6,243 nt of DNA from Planctomycetales bacterium 4484_123. GTDB lineage: Bacteria; Planctomycetota; Phycisphaerae; SM23-33. This document shows, piece after piece, positions 1-5,896 of this stretch. Positions within the stretch are counted from its first letter, which is position 1. Each line of letters starts with the position of its first letter. Made by a program: the position numbers and the translations under genes. The stretch is from the NCBI GenBank assembly GCA_002049885.1, contig MVCS01000166.1:1-6243 (forward strand), read 5' to 3'. The notes under the pieces are model-generated. The model was given only the letters and a program-made list of their open reading frames with translations. It did not search any database and was not told the origin of the DNA.

Positions 1-428
1 CCGTTGGTGAGCATAAGCGCCGCCAGGGAGGGCTTGCGGTCGGCGCCGAGCAGCCTGGCCGCAGCCAGGCGGGCGCGGTCGAAGCGGGAGGAGCCCTCCG
101 AGCGCACGGCCATGGAGTAGGAGTTGTCCACGATGACGACGGCGGCACAGCGGCGGTCCGCCCAGAAGCCCCCGCTCGCGCGCAGGATGGGCTCGGCCAC
201 CGCCAGCGCCAGCAGCGCCAGCAGCAGGGAGCGGATGACCAGCAGCACCCAGTGCTCCAGGCGCCGGCGGCGTGCGGTCTTGTCCATGCTGGCGCGCAGG
301 AAGCGCAGCGTGGGGAAGTACACCTCCGGCGCCCGCACCGACTGGAGCAGGTGCAGCAGCACGGGGATGGCCGCCGCCGCCAGGCCTATCAGCAGCAGCG
401 GGGTCGCGAATGTCAGCGCCGGGCTCAT
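1..428 (-). CDS. BatA-type membrane protein with von Willebrand factor A domain, partial (C-terminus beyond window)
   Basis: The first 142 residues are visible; the gene runs off the left edge. The N-terminus matches the BatA / aerotolerance-type module. A hydrophobic segment at about residues 6-28 contains the family-typical IPVLLHLL. A short region with YFPTLRFLR (38-46) and a basic stretch (TARRRR) follow, then a second membrane segment at about 60-80 (VLLVIRSLLLALLALAVAEP). A VWA domain begins after that, with the metal-site motif DNSYS (D101, S103, S105 of the DxSxS MIDAS pattern). Such proteins sit in the inner membrane with the VWA domain outside the bilayer. Their exact role is unsettled; in several bacteria they belong to MoxR-DUF58-VWA operons linked to envelope stress. 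The ATG overlaps the stop of the DUF58 gene as ATGA, so the two are almost certainly translationally coupled. The family call is firm, the cellular role is not. Confidence 0.88.
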   Translation of the reverse strand, partial: MSPALTFATPLLLIGLAAAAIPVLLHLLQSVRAPEVYFPTLRFLRASMDKTARRRRLEHWVLLVIRSLLLALLALAVAEPILRASGGFWADRRCAAVVIVDNSYSMAVRSEGSSRFDRARLAAARLLGADRKPSLAALMLTN

Positions 429-1330
429 CTGCGGAGCAGCCGCCTCCTTCTACCGAGGTACTCCAGCAGCATCAGGTCGTAAGGCTGGGCCGTGGGCGCC
501 AGGACGTACTCGATGTTGCGATTGCTGCACTCCCTGCGGTACCGCTCCACGAAAGCGGCCAGTTCCTCGCGGTAGGATTCGCGCACCAGGCGGGGGTCCA
601 CCTGGAGCCGTTGCCCGCTTTCCAGGTCCACGAAGTTGGTCATGCGCTTGAAGGGGAACTCCAGCTCGGCCGGGTCGAAGAGGTGAAAGACGATCAACTG
701 GTGCTTCTTGTAGCAGAAGTGCTGAAGCGCCCGCATGACCTCGGCCGGCTCGTCGTACAGGTCGGAGATGATGATGATCAAGCCGCGCTTGGCGATGCGC
801 TCAGCCAGTTCGTGGAAGGTCGGGGCGATGGCGGTGAGTCTGCCCGGGACCAGGGCTTCCAGACCGGTGAAGACGCGGTCCAGGTGGGCGGGGCTGGAGG
901 CGGGGGGCAGGTGCAGGCGGATCTTCTCGTCGAAGCCGACCACCCCCACCAGGTCCTGCTGTCGGCACATCAGGTACGCCAGGCAGGCCGTCAGGAAGCA
1001 GCCGTACTGGAGCTTCGTCTGGTCGGCGGCGTAGCGGTAGTTCATCGAGCCGGAGATGTCCAGCAGGATGTACGCCCGCAGGTTCGTCTCCTGCTCGTAC
1101 TGCTTGACGTAGTAGCGGTCGGTGCGTCCCCAGGCGACCCAGTCCAGGTGGCGCAGGTCGTCTCCCGGCGCGTACTCGCGATGCTCGGAGAACTCCACCG
1201 AGAAGCCGCGGTGGGGGCTGCGGTGAAGCCCGGAGATGAACCCTTCCACCACCTGCCGCGCCACCAGTGCCAGGTTGGCGAACTTGCCGACGCGGTGCGG
1301 CTCGAAATACCGATACGGCACCCTGGCCAT
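425..1330 (-). CDS. DUF58 domain-containing protein (VWA-like)
   Basis: A 301-residue protein of normal length for the DUF58 family. The family signature lies at residues 47-64, with FSEHREYAPGDDLRHLDW. A VWA-like fold follows, with the MIDAS motif DISGSM (D91, S93, S95) and hydrophobic strands such as LIIIISD (184-190). No signal peptide or membrane segment is evident, so it is probably cytosolic or peripheral. DUF58 proteins usually act with a MoxR AAA ATPase and membrane VWA proteins, apparently in chaperone-like or envelope-related roles; the molecular activity is not known. Here it is followed with a 4-base ATGA overlap by a BatA-type gene, but its upstream neighbour is rsmD, not moxR. 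The start ATG was chosen because GGAG lies five bases upstream and because family similarity begins shortly after it. The same frame stays open far upstream (to about 2557), but that extension is GC-rich noise across rsmD. The 110-base gap to rsmD shows no clear promoter or terminator. Confidence 0.93.
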   Translation of the reverse strand: MARVPYRYFEPHRVGKFANLALVARQVVEGFISGLHRSPHRGFSVEFSEHREYAPGDDLRHLDWVAWGRTDRYYVKQYEQETNLRAYILLDISGSMNYRYAADQTKLQYGCFLTACLAYLMCRQQDLVGVVGFDEKIRLHLPPASSPAHLDRVFTGLEALVPGRLTAIAPTFHELAERIAKRGLIIIISDLYDEPAEVMRALQHFCYKKHQLIVFHLFDPAELEFPFKRMTNFVDLESGQRLQVDPRLVRESYREELAAFVERYRRECSNRNIEYVLAPTAQPYDLMLLEYLGRRRRLLRR

Positions 1331-1440
1331 GTCCGCTCCGAAGACGACCTTGCCGCCGGTTCCGCGCCCGCAGGGCATGCCCCGTCGCGCCTGGCTGTGG
1401 ACCCTAGTTGGACCTGCCGGGAAGCGGCGAACCTGGCACC

Positions 1441-2016
1441 TCAGTGCTCCTGCGGCTCGAAGAACACCAGCGACATTTTCCCATAGTCTCGGCGCTCTCG
1501 CACGGACAATTGTCCTAACTCCTCGGGAACGGGGATGTTTCGCGGGCACCGCAGCACCACCCGCCCGTCCCCGGCGAGTTTCCCCGCCAGGGGCGCGAAG
1601 ATCCGCCCCTCCGCCGCCTCCCAGCGCCACTGCCGGACCATCTCGTAGGGCGGGTCCACGAAGGCCAGGTCGATGGGTTGGGACAGTTCCTCCAGGCGCC
1701 GCGGCAGCACCCGCAGGAGGTCGCCTCCCCAGATGCGACAGCGCCGCTCCAGGCCCATCGCCCGGACGTTCCGCCGCAGCCGGGCCAGGGCGGCGCGGTC
1801 CCGCTCGGCGAAGCAGCACAGACGCGCCCCCCGGCTGAGGGCCTCCAGCCCGATGCTGCCCGTCCCGCAGAACAGGTCCACCACCACGGCCTCCGGCACG
1901 TCCCGGGCCAGGATGCCGAACAGCGAGGCCTTGACGCGGTCCGTGATGGGTCGGGTCTGGCGCCCGTGGGGGCCCAACAGGCGGCGCCCCTTGAACTGGC
2001 CCGCGATGATCCGCAC
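1441..2016 (-). CDS. rsmD: 16S rRNA (guanine(966)-N(2))-methyltransferase RsmD
   Basis: A 191-residue class I methyltransferase of the usual RsmD length. It transfers a methyl group from S-adenosylmethionine to N2 of G966 in 16S rRNA during small-subunit assembly. The family landmarks appear in order: RIIAGQFKGRRL at the N-terminus, TRPITDRVKASLF (21-33), the SAM-binding motif DLFCGTGSIGLEALSRGA (47-64), the catalytic DPPY (121-124), and the C-terminal YGKMSLVFFEP (178-188). I chose the GTG at 2016 because RsmD normally begins with M/V-R-I-I-x-G and because GGGAG lies seven bases upstream. An in-frame ATG at 2232 would add 72 proline-rich residues that cross a terminator and resemble nothing in the family. 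It lies 110 bases upstream of the DUF58 gene on the same strand and may be co-transcribed with it. The coaD gene that often neighbours rsmD is not in view. Confidence 0.95.
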   Translation of the reverse strand: MRIIAGQFKGRRLLGPHGRQTRPITDRVKASLFGILARDVPEAVVVDLFCGTGSIGLEALSRGARLCCFAERDRAALARLRRNVRAMGLERRCRIWGGDLLRVLPRRLEELSQPIDLAFVDPPYEMVRQWRWEAAEGRIFAPLAGKLAGDGRVVLRCPRNIPVPEELGQLSVRERRDYGKMSLVFFEPQEH

Positions 2017-2081
2017 CTTTGCGCTCCCGCCGCGGGGGCGCGGCGAACCCAGCGGCGGTCCGCGGCCCCCGTGCGCCGCCC

Positions 2082-2110
2082 AATATGCCGGCGCGGGGGC
2101 GGCATTTCCA
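2082..2110 (-). promoter_or_regulatory. Candidate sigma70-type promoter of rsmD
   Basis: Read on the minus strand, TGGAAA (2110-2105) is followed after 17 bases by CATATT (2087-2082). Each hexamer matches four of six consensus positions. It lies about 65 bases upstream of the rsmD GTG and downstream of the 2151-2189 terminator, so rsmD could be transcribed independently of anything further right. AT-rich hexamers are rare in this GC-rich stretch, which adds some weight, but the match is modest. Confidence 0.35.
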
Positions 2111-2150
2111 GCCGGGGGCGTCGCTCCGCGCCCGATGGCGGCGCCTGCGC

Positions 2151-2189
2151 AAAAAACAAGCCCCGGCCGAGGGGCGGGAAGCCGGGGCT
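2151..2189 (-). terminator. Rho-independent terminator, minus strand
   Basis: A perfect 9-base stem (AGCCCCGGC at 2159-2167 pairing with GCCGGGGCT at 2181-2189) encloses a 13-base loop. On the minus strand the stem is followed by TG and six T residues (2156-2151), the layout of an intrinsic terminator. No T-run follows on the plus strand, so it works in one direction only. No recognised minus-strand protein gene lies between it and the priA stop at 3040, so its natural client is unclear. It may end a small RNA, act as an attenuator ahead of rsmD, or stop antisense read-through. Confidence 0.75.
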
Positions 2190-2212
2190 CGGGGCATTGG
2201 TGCTGGTTGGGC

Positions 2213-2237
2213 TCCGGATGGGGGTTGGACATCCGGA
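2213..2237. repeat. Perfect inverted repeat with 8-base arms
   Basis: TCCGGATG (2213-2220) and CATCCGGA (2230-2237) are exact reverse complements around a 9-base spacer. It could be a protein-binding operator (arm centres are 17 bases apart) or an RNA hairpin in the transcript that ends at the adjacent terminator. On the minus strand the hairpin would contain an ATG at 2232 that follows a GGGAGGG ribosome-binding sequence. Confidence 0.55.
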
Positions 2238-2262
2238 AGCCCTCCCACAGGGGGCCAGCGTG

Positions 2263-2280
2263 CGGTTGCCTCGGTTGCCA
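2263..2280 (+). repeat. Tandem 9-base direct repeat over promoter
   Basis: CGGTTGCCT (2263-2271) is followed at once by CGGTTGCCA (2272-2280), identical in eight of nine bases. The pair overlaps the -35 hexamer of the candidate lipoprotein promoter, so it could be a binding site for a regulator contacting successive sites on DNA. Chance cannot be excluded for a repeat this short. Confidence 0.4.
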
Positions 2281-2295
2281 TCAGAAGCGTAAAAT
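2266..2295 (+). promoter_or_regulatory. Candidate sigma70-type promoter of the lipoprotein gene
   Basis: TTGCCT (2266-2271), 18 bases, then TAAAAT (2290-2295). The -10 matches five of six consensus positions and stands out in very GC-rich DNA. Transcription would start near 2302, giving a leader of about 50 bases that includes a short GGTCC/GGACC hairpin (2309-2323). Confidence 0.5.
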
Positions 2296-2354
2296 ACGGC
2301 CACACCGCGGTCCAACGCGGACCCGGAAAAAAACCGCTTTTGGGCGGGAAAGAC

Positions 2355-2987
2355 ATGAAATCCGCAATCACCACGGTCTGCCTGCTGGCGGGCTGGACGG
2401 CACTGACCGGCTGCGGGCAGCAGACGCCCGTTTCCGCGATCCCTCGGACGGGCGGCGAGGCCAACTTCGACATCGCCTGGGAAGCGGCGCTGGAGACGCT
2501 GCGGGAGTATCGCTTCCGCATCGACCGCGCCGACAGGCGGGCGGGGATCATCACCACCTATCCCATGACCGGGCGATACTGGTTCGAGTTCTGGCGGGCC
2601 GACGCCGCCACCGACCGGGACGTGCTGGAGGGCAGCCTCCAGACGATCTACCGCACCGTGACGGTCAGGCTGCGACGGAAGGCTCCGCCCGCGACGGGGC
2701 CGACCACGACCAGCCGGCCGGCGGAGTGCTTCGCCGAGGTCACCGTCCACACCGCGCGCTCGGATCGACCCACGCCGCAGATTACCAGCGCCTCGGAGGC
2801 CTTCGAGATGTTCCTCGCGCCGCACCGTCCGAGTTCCGAGGCCCGCGGCGGTCCGGTCCCGGGCACCGGGGCGAACGTGGTGCAACTGGGCAAGGACCCC
2901 GCCCTGGCCGGGCAGATACAACTCCGTATCAACTCCCGCATCGCCAAGGCGCTGAGCATCTACCCCAGACCCGACACGTCGCCGTGA
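2355..2987 (+). CDS. Uncharacterised lipoprotein
   Basis: A 210-residue protein whose family I do not recognise. The N-terminus is a classic lipoprotein signal peptide: a lysine at position 2, a hydrophobic core, then the lipobox LTGC, with Cys20 as the predicted lipidated residue. The mature part starts with a conserved-looking stretch, FDIAWEAALETLREY (39-53), then DRADRRAGIITTYP. A proline/threonine-rich linker (PPATGPTTTSRP) follows, then a beta-rich segment (FAEVTVHTAR) and a C-terminal region ending NSRIAKALSIYP. The pattern of one helix, a D-x-x-x-G-I-I-T strand and an aromatic FW pair faintly recalls small envelope lipoproteins of the BamC/NlpB kind, but I would not assign it there. 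It probably sits in a membrane facing the periplasm. The ATG is preceded by a modest GGGAAAG ribosome-binding sequence. The gene is alone on its strand and its 3' end converges on priA with a 52-base gap. Confidence 0.82.
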   Translation: MKSAITTVCLLAGWTALTGCGQQTPVSAIPRTGGEANFDIAWEAALETLREYRFRIDRADRRAGIITTYPMTGRYWFEFWRADAATDRDVLEGSLQTIYRTVTVRLRRKAPPATGPTTTSRPAECFAEVTVHTARSDRPTPQITSASEAFEMFLAPHRPSSEARGGPVPGTGANVVQLGKDPALAGQIQLRINSRIAKALSIYPRPDTSP

Positions 2988-3005
2988 GCGCGGTTTTGCC
3001 CGGGG

Positions 3006-3021
3006 GCGCGGCCCGCCGCGC
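3006..3021. repeat. GC hairpin between convergent genes
   Basis: GCGCGG (3006-3011) and CCGCGC (3016-3021) form a perfect 6-base stem with a 4-base loop, inside a wider GGGCGCG / CGCGCCC pairing (3004-3010 with 3027-3033). It lies between the stops of the lipoprotein gene (2987) and priA (3040), where a bidirectional terminator would be expected. Neither strand has a T-run, so intrinsic termination is doubtful. It may be a Rho-dependent or structure-only 3' end. Confidence 0.35.
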
Positions 3022-3039
3022 GGGGACGCGCCCGGTCGT

Positions 3040-5192
3040 TCAGATGAGGTTGGTGGGGTCGGCGTCGGCGACGATCTCGGCCTTGACGGCGGCGCCCAGT
3101 TCGCCCATGCGACCGGCCAGACGGTTCTGGACGTATCCCGCCCTGGGGCAATAGCAATGCACCTGGAAGCGGAAGTGCCGGCGGATCCTGAAAACGCCCG
3201 CCCGCATGGGCCCGACGATCTTGACGTCGGGGCTGTCGCGAAACAGCCCGCGGAGGCGCTGGGACAGGGCGGCGGCACCGGCCTCGGCGCGCTCGACGTT
3301 CTCGTGGCGGACGACTGCGCCAGGGCGAAGCGGATGGCCGGATCCGATGGGTGCACCGTCTGCACCACCACCTCGCCGCTCAGGTCGGCCCGACCGGCGC
3401 GCCCAGCCACCTGGACGATGAGCTGAAAGGTCCTCTCGGCTGCGCGGAAGTCCGGAATCGCCAGGGCGGTGTCGGCGCTGACCACACCCACCAGCGAAAC
3501 CCTGGGAAAGTCCAACCCCTTGGCCACCATCTGCGTGCCCAGCAGGATGTCGATATCTCCGGCGGCGAAGCCCTCCAGCACCTCCCGGAACTGCCGGGCC
3601 GAGGTCATCGTGTCGCTGTCCATCCGCGCCACCACGGCGTTGGGGAACTTCCGCGACAGCTCCGTCTCGATGCGCTGGATGCCCAGCCCGAACAGCACCA
3701 GTTTCTTCCCGCAGGCGGGGCACGCCCGCGGCACCTCGGCCGTGGCCTGACAGTAGTGGCACATGCCCAGCCCGATCGCCTGGTGATACACCATCGGCCG
3801 CGTGCACTGCTCGCACTCGTGCTGCCAGCGGCAGGAGGGGCAGAAAACGTAGCTGGCGTAGCCCCGGCGGTTCATCAGCAGGATGATCTGCTCGCCCCGG
3901 TCCAGGGCGGCGGCGAGCTTGCCCGAGAGGGTCCTTCCCAGCAGCTCGATCCGACCCGGGGTGATCTCCTTCCGCAGTTCCACCAGGTGCAGCCTCGGCA
4001 GCGGCAGCCCGCGGATGCGGTGGGGCAGGCGCAGCAACTCGTAGCGGCCCTGACGGGCGTTCTGGAGCGACTCCAGCGACGGCGTGGCCGAGCCCAGCAG
4101 GACCGGCACGTTCTCGATGGCGGCGCGCTTGATGGCGACGTCGCGACCGTGGTAGCGCGGGGTGGTGTCCTGCTTGTAGGACGACTCGTGTTCCTCGTCC
4201 ACCACGATCAGCCCCAGCCGCGGCGCCGGGGCGAAGACGGCGCTGCGGGGCCCGATGACCACCTGCGCCTGCCCGCGGCGGATCTGGTCGTAGTAGAAAG
4301 CCCGCTGGGCGGCGGTAAGCCCCGAGTGCAGCACCGCCACCCGCGGCAGGCGGCGGGCGAGGCGCTGGAGCGTCTGCGTGGCCAGGGCGATCTCCGGCAC
4401 CAGCAGGATCGCCTGGGCGCCCTCGGCCAGGACCCGACGGATGGCGCGGAGGTACACTTCCGTCTTGCCGCTGCCGGTCACCCCGTGCAGCAGCATGACC
4501 GCAAAGCCCCCGCCCAACCGCCGCGTCACCGCCGCCAGCACCTGCTCCTGTTCGGCGTTGAGTTCGAAGGGGTCCGGGACGGTCTGCTCGGAGAGTTCGT
4601 CCAACTGCCGCGGGCGTTCCTGGAGGCGGATGAGCCCCCGTCGGACGAGCCGGCGAAGCGTCTCGGCTGAGCATGCGCTGTGGGCGCGGAGCCGCTCCAG
4701 CGGGAGCGGCTCGATGCCTTGCTTGCGCGCCTCCAGCAGCTCGTCCAGCGCCCGCCGCTGGCGCGGGCCCAGGCGCCCGGGCCAGTCGGCCGGCTCGGCG
4801 GCGAGGTAGGCGACACTCTCGGTGGGGGGGGCGTGGCGCCCCACCGCCGAGGGCACCATCGCCGCCAGCACCATGCCCAGGGGGGCGAGGTAGTAGCGGC
4901 TGATCCACTCGGCCAGGGACCACAGCCTCTCGTCCAGCGCCTCCGGCGGGTCCAGCACTTCCGCGACGGTCTTGAGCGGGCGCCGCCCCGGCTGGCGGCG
5001 GGTCTGCACCACGAACCCCAGCGTCTTGCGGTCGCCGCGTCCGAAGGGCACGCGCACCCTCATGCCCACGGCGGGGGGCGGCAGGCGCGCCGGCCAGAGG
5101 TAGTCGAAATCCCCCCACACGTTCGCCGCCACGGCGATGCCCACGACCTCGCCTCCCGTCGGCGGCTGCGTCTGGCCGAACAAATCGCTCAT
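3040..5192 (-). CDS. priA: Primosomal protein N' (PriA) replication-restart helicase, reading frame broken near the C-terminus
   Basis: PriA is a 3'-to-5' DNA helicase that recognises stalled forks and starts reloading of the replicative helicase. The first 626 residues are in one frame. They hold an N-terminal DNA-binding domain (FDYLWP, VRVPFG), Walker A GVTGSGKT (237-244), the DEEH box (332-335), GSAT (367-370), eight zinc-binding cysteines (451, 454, 460, 463, 478, 481, 491, 494), GTQMVAKGLDFP (552-563) and QVAGRAGR (594-601). After FALAQ at 3315 this frame loses all similarity. The C-terminal domain continues in another frame (3315-3040, 91 residues, from VVRHEN through GPMRAGVFRIR to DADPTNLI). 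The usual link with its YPPF-type motif, about 25-28 residues, is absent, so a deletion of 1 mod 3 bases is implied. A full protein would be about 744 residues, normal for PriA. The start is ATG 5192 or the in-frame ATG 5201; neither has a strong ribosome-binding site. Either a pseudogene or a sequence error. Confidence 0.9.
3312..3318 (-). other. Frame-break junction in priA
   Basis: On the minus strand the upstream frame reads CTG GCG CAG (L-A-Q) ending at 3315. The downstream frame reads GTC GTC CGC CAC (V-V-R-H) starting at the same base 3315. The two conserved parts of PriA thus abut with no spacer residues. No homopolymer or slippery heptamer is present, so simple ribosomal slippage or a homopolymer miscall does not explain it. 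The position is accurate to a few bases because the deletion may have removed one copy of a short repeat. Confidence 0.8.
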
Positions 5193-5280
5193 GCCGACCA
5201 TGGTATGACCGCCCGCCGACCCTGCCAAGCGCGCCGCCGCGGAGGGCGCCCCGCGGGGGCGGAGGGATTTGCCGCGACTG

Positions 5281-5309
5281 TTGAGATTTGACCCGCCAGC
5301 AGGTAGGCT
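5281..5309 (+). promoter_or_regulatory. Candidate promoter of the response regulator gene
   Basis: TTGAGA (5281-5286) is followed after 17 bases by TAGGCT (5304-5309). The -35 matches five of six consensus bases and the -10 three of six. It lies in the 200-base divergent gap between priA and the response regulator, about 85 bases before the latter's start. The same gap holds a palindrome CCCCGCGGGG (5249-5258). I see no convincing promoter for priA in it. Confidence 0.35.
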
Positions 5310-5392
5310 CTGTCTCGGCACGGATGCGGTCGGGGCGCGGATGCGGCCGGCCGACAGAGGCTATCGTGCACAGCGCGGACCGGGAGATGCCC

Positions 5393-5863
5393 ATGACGCC
5401 CGAGGAACTGAAGGTTCCGCAGAGAAAATCCAGGGTCCTGGTGGTGGACGACAACGCCCAGAACCTCGAGCTGCTGGTGGAGTACCTCCAGAGCATGGAC
5501 GTGGAGACCGCCACCGCCAGGGACGGGTTGGAGGCGCTGGAGGCGGTCGCGCGCGAAAACCCGGACCTGATCCTGCTGGACATCATGATGCCGCGCATGA
5601 GCGGCTTCGAGGTCTGCCGCAAACTCAAGAGCAATCCGGAGACGCGCGACATCCCCGTCATCATGGTCACCGCCCTGAACGAACTGGGCGATATCGAGCG
5701 GGCGGTGGAGTCGGGCACGGACGATTTCCTCTCCAAGCCCGTCAACCGCCTGGAACTGCTGACGCGGGTGCGTTCGCTGCTGCGCCTGCGACACCTGAAG
5801 GACGAGTTGGAGCGGACGCTGGCGTACCTCAGCGAGGTGGAGTCGGCCCGGCCGGCCGACTGA
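5393..5863 (+). CDS. Stand-alone receiver-domain response regulator
   Basis: A 156-residue CheY-like receiver protein without an output domain. It has all the phosphotransfer residues: the acidic pair D19-D20 (VLVVDD), the phospho-acceptor D63 in LLDIMMPRMSG, T93 in MVTA, and K115 in SKPVN. The sequence style is close to receivers of the PleD/DivK kind. The tail (about 129-156, LRLRHLKDELERTLAYL) is a short charged helix of the type that leads into a coiled coil or an output domain, but the protein stops there. It probably acts by protein contact in a phosphorelay; no histidine kinase is in the window. I chose the ATG at 5393 because GGGAG lies six bases upstream; the ATG at 5387 is too close to it. 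The frame is also open back to 5288 without family similarity. It is 33 bases upstream of the M16 peptidase gene on the same strand, so the two may share a transcript. Confidence 0.92.
   Translation: MTPEELKVPQRKSRVLVVDDNAQNLELLVEYLQSMDVETATARDGLEALEAVARENPDLILLDIMMPRMSGFEVCRKLKSNPETRDIPVIMVTALNELGDIERAVESGTDDFLSKPVNRLELLTRVRSLLRLRHLKDELERTLAYLSEVESARPAD
5841..5861 (+). repeat. Hairpin at the 3' end of the response regulator gene
   Basis: AGTCGGCC (5841-5848) and GGCCGACT (5854-5861) form a perfect 8-base stem with a 5-base loop that ends at the stop codon. No T-run follows, so it is not a standard terminator. It might stabilise the upstream message or reduce read-through into the peptidase gene. 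It also encodes the last residues of the regulator, so GC-rich codon use may explain it. Confidence 0.35.
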
Positions 5864-5896
5864 CGTCCGCGCCGGAGGGGACGGGAGACACTTGCC

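Larger units (their letters stand above)
2017..2354. other. Divergent intergenic region between rsmD and the lipoprotein gene
   Basis: These 338 bases hold no recognised protein gene. From left to right I see a candidate rsmD promoter on the minus strand (2082-2110), a minus-strand intrinsic terminator (2151-2189), a perfect 8-base inverted repeat (2213-2237), a tandem 9-base repeat (2263-2280), a plausible plus-strand promoter (2266-2295), and a small 5-base-stem hairpin (GGTCC at 2309-2313, GGACC at 2319-2323) that would lie in the lipoprotein 5' leader. An A-tract at 2327-2333 sits close to that gene's start. Open frames crossing this region on both strands look like a by-product of the high GC content. 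Confidence 0.7.

Noticed and set aside
272..1486. Long plus-strand open frame opposite the BatA and DUF58 genes.
   Set aside because: Both minus-strand genes have clear family motifs and coupled translation; the plus frame has none.
2017..2232. 72-residue N-terminal extension of RsmD from an ATG at 2232.
   Set aside because: RsmD proteins begin at the R-I-I-x-G motif, the GTG at 2016 has a good ribosome binding site, and the extension crosses an intrinsic terminator. The ATG itself may still matter as a leader-peptide start.
2327..2344. Possible second minus-strand terminator at the A-tract before the lipoprotein start.
   Set aside because: Seven T residues follow on the minus strand, but the only stem is four base pairs (CCGC/GCGG), too weak to support.
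1331..2557. N-terminal extension of the DUF58 frame of more than 400 residues.
   Set aside because: It overlaps rsmD in another frame and is low-complexity; DUF58 similarity and a ribosome binding site both fix the start at 1330.
1515..3314. Continuous open frame on the minus strand that extends priA's first frame to about 1515 as one giant protein.
   Set aside because: After 3315 it loses all PriA similarity, becomes Pro/Ser/Arg-rich, and runs antisense to the lipoprotein gene and out of frame through rsmD. Lack of stops is expected at this GC content.
3312..3318. Programmed ribosomal frameshift in priA.
   Set aside because: No slippery sequence or downstream structure signature is seen, and conserved residues are missing, which a frameshift could not supply.
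3351..4670. Long plus-strand open frame across priA.
   Set aside because: It is the antisense shadow of priA, rich in Arg, Gln, His and Pro with no recognisable domain.
4680..5291. Plus-strand open frame over the priA N-terminal region.
   Set aside because: It is antisense to well-conserved PriA sequence and has His/Arg/Gly-rich composition without motifs.
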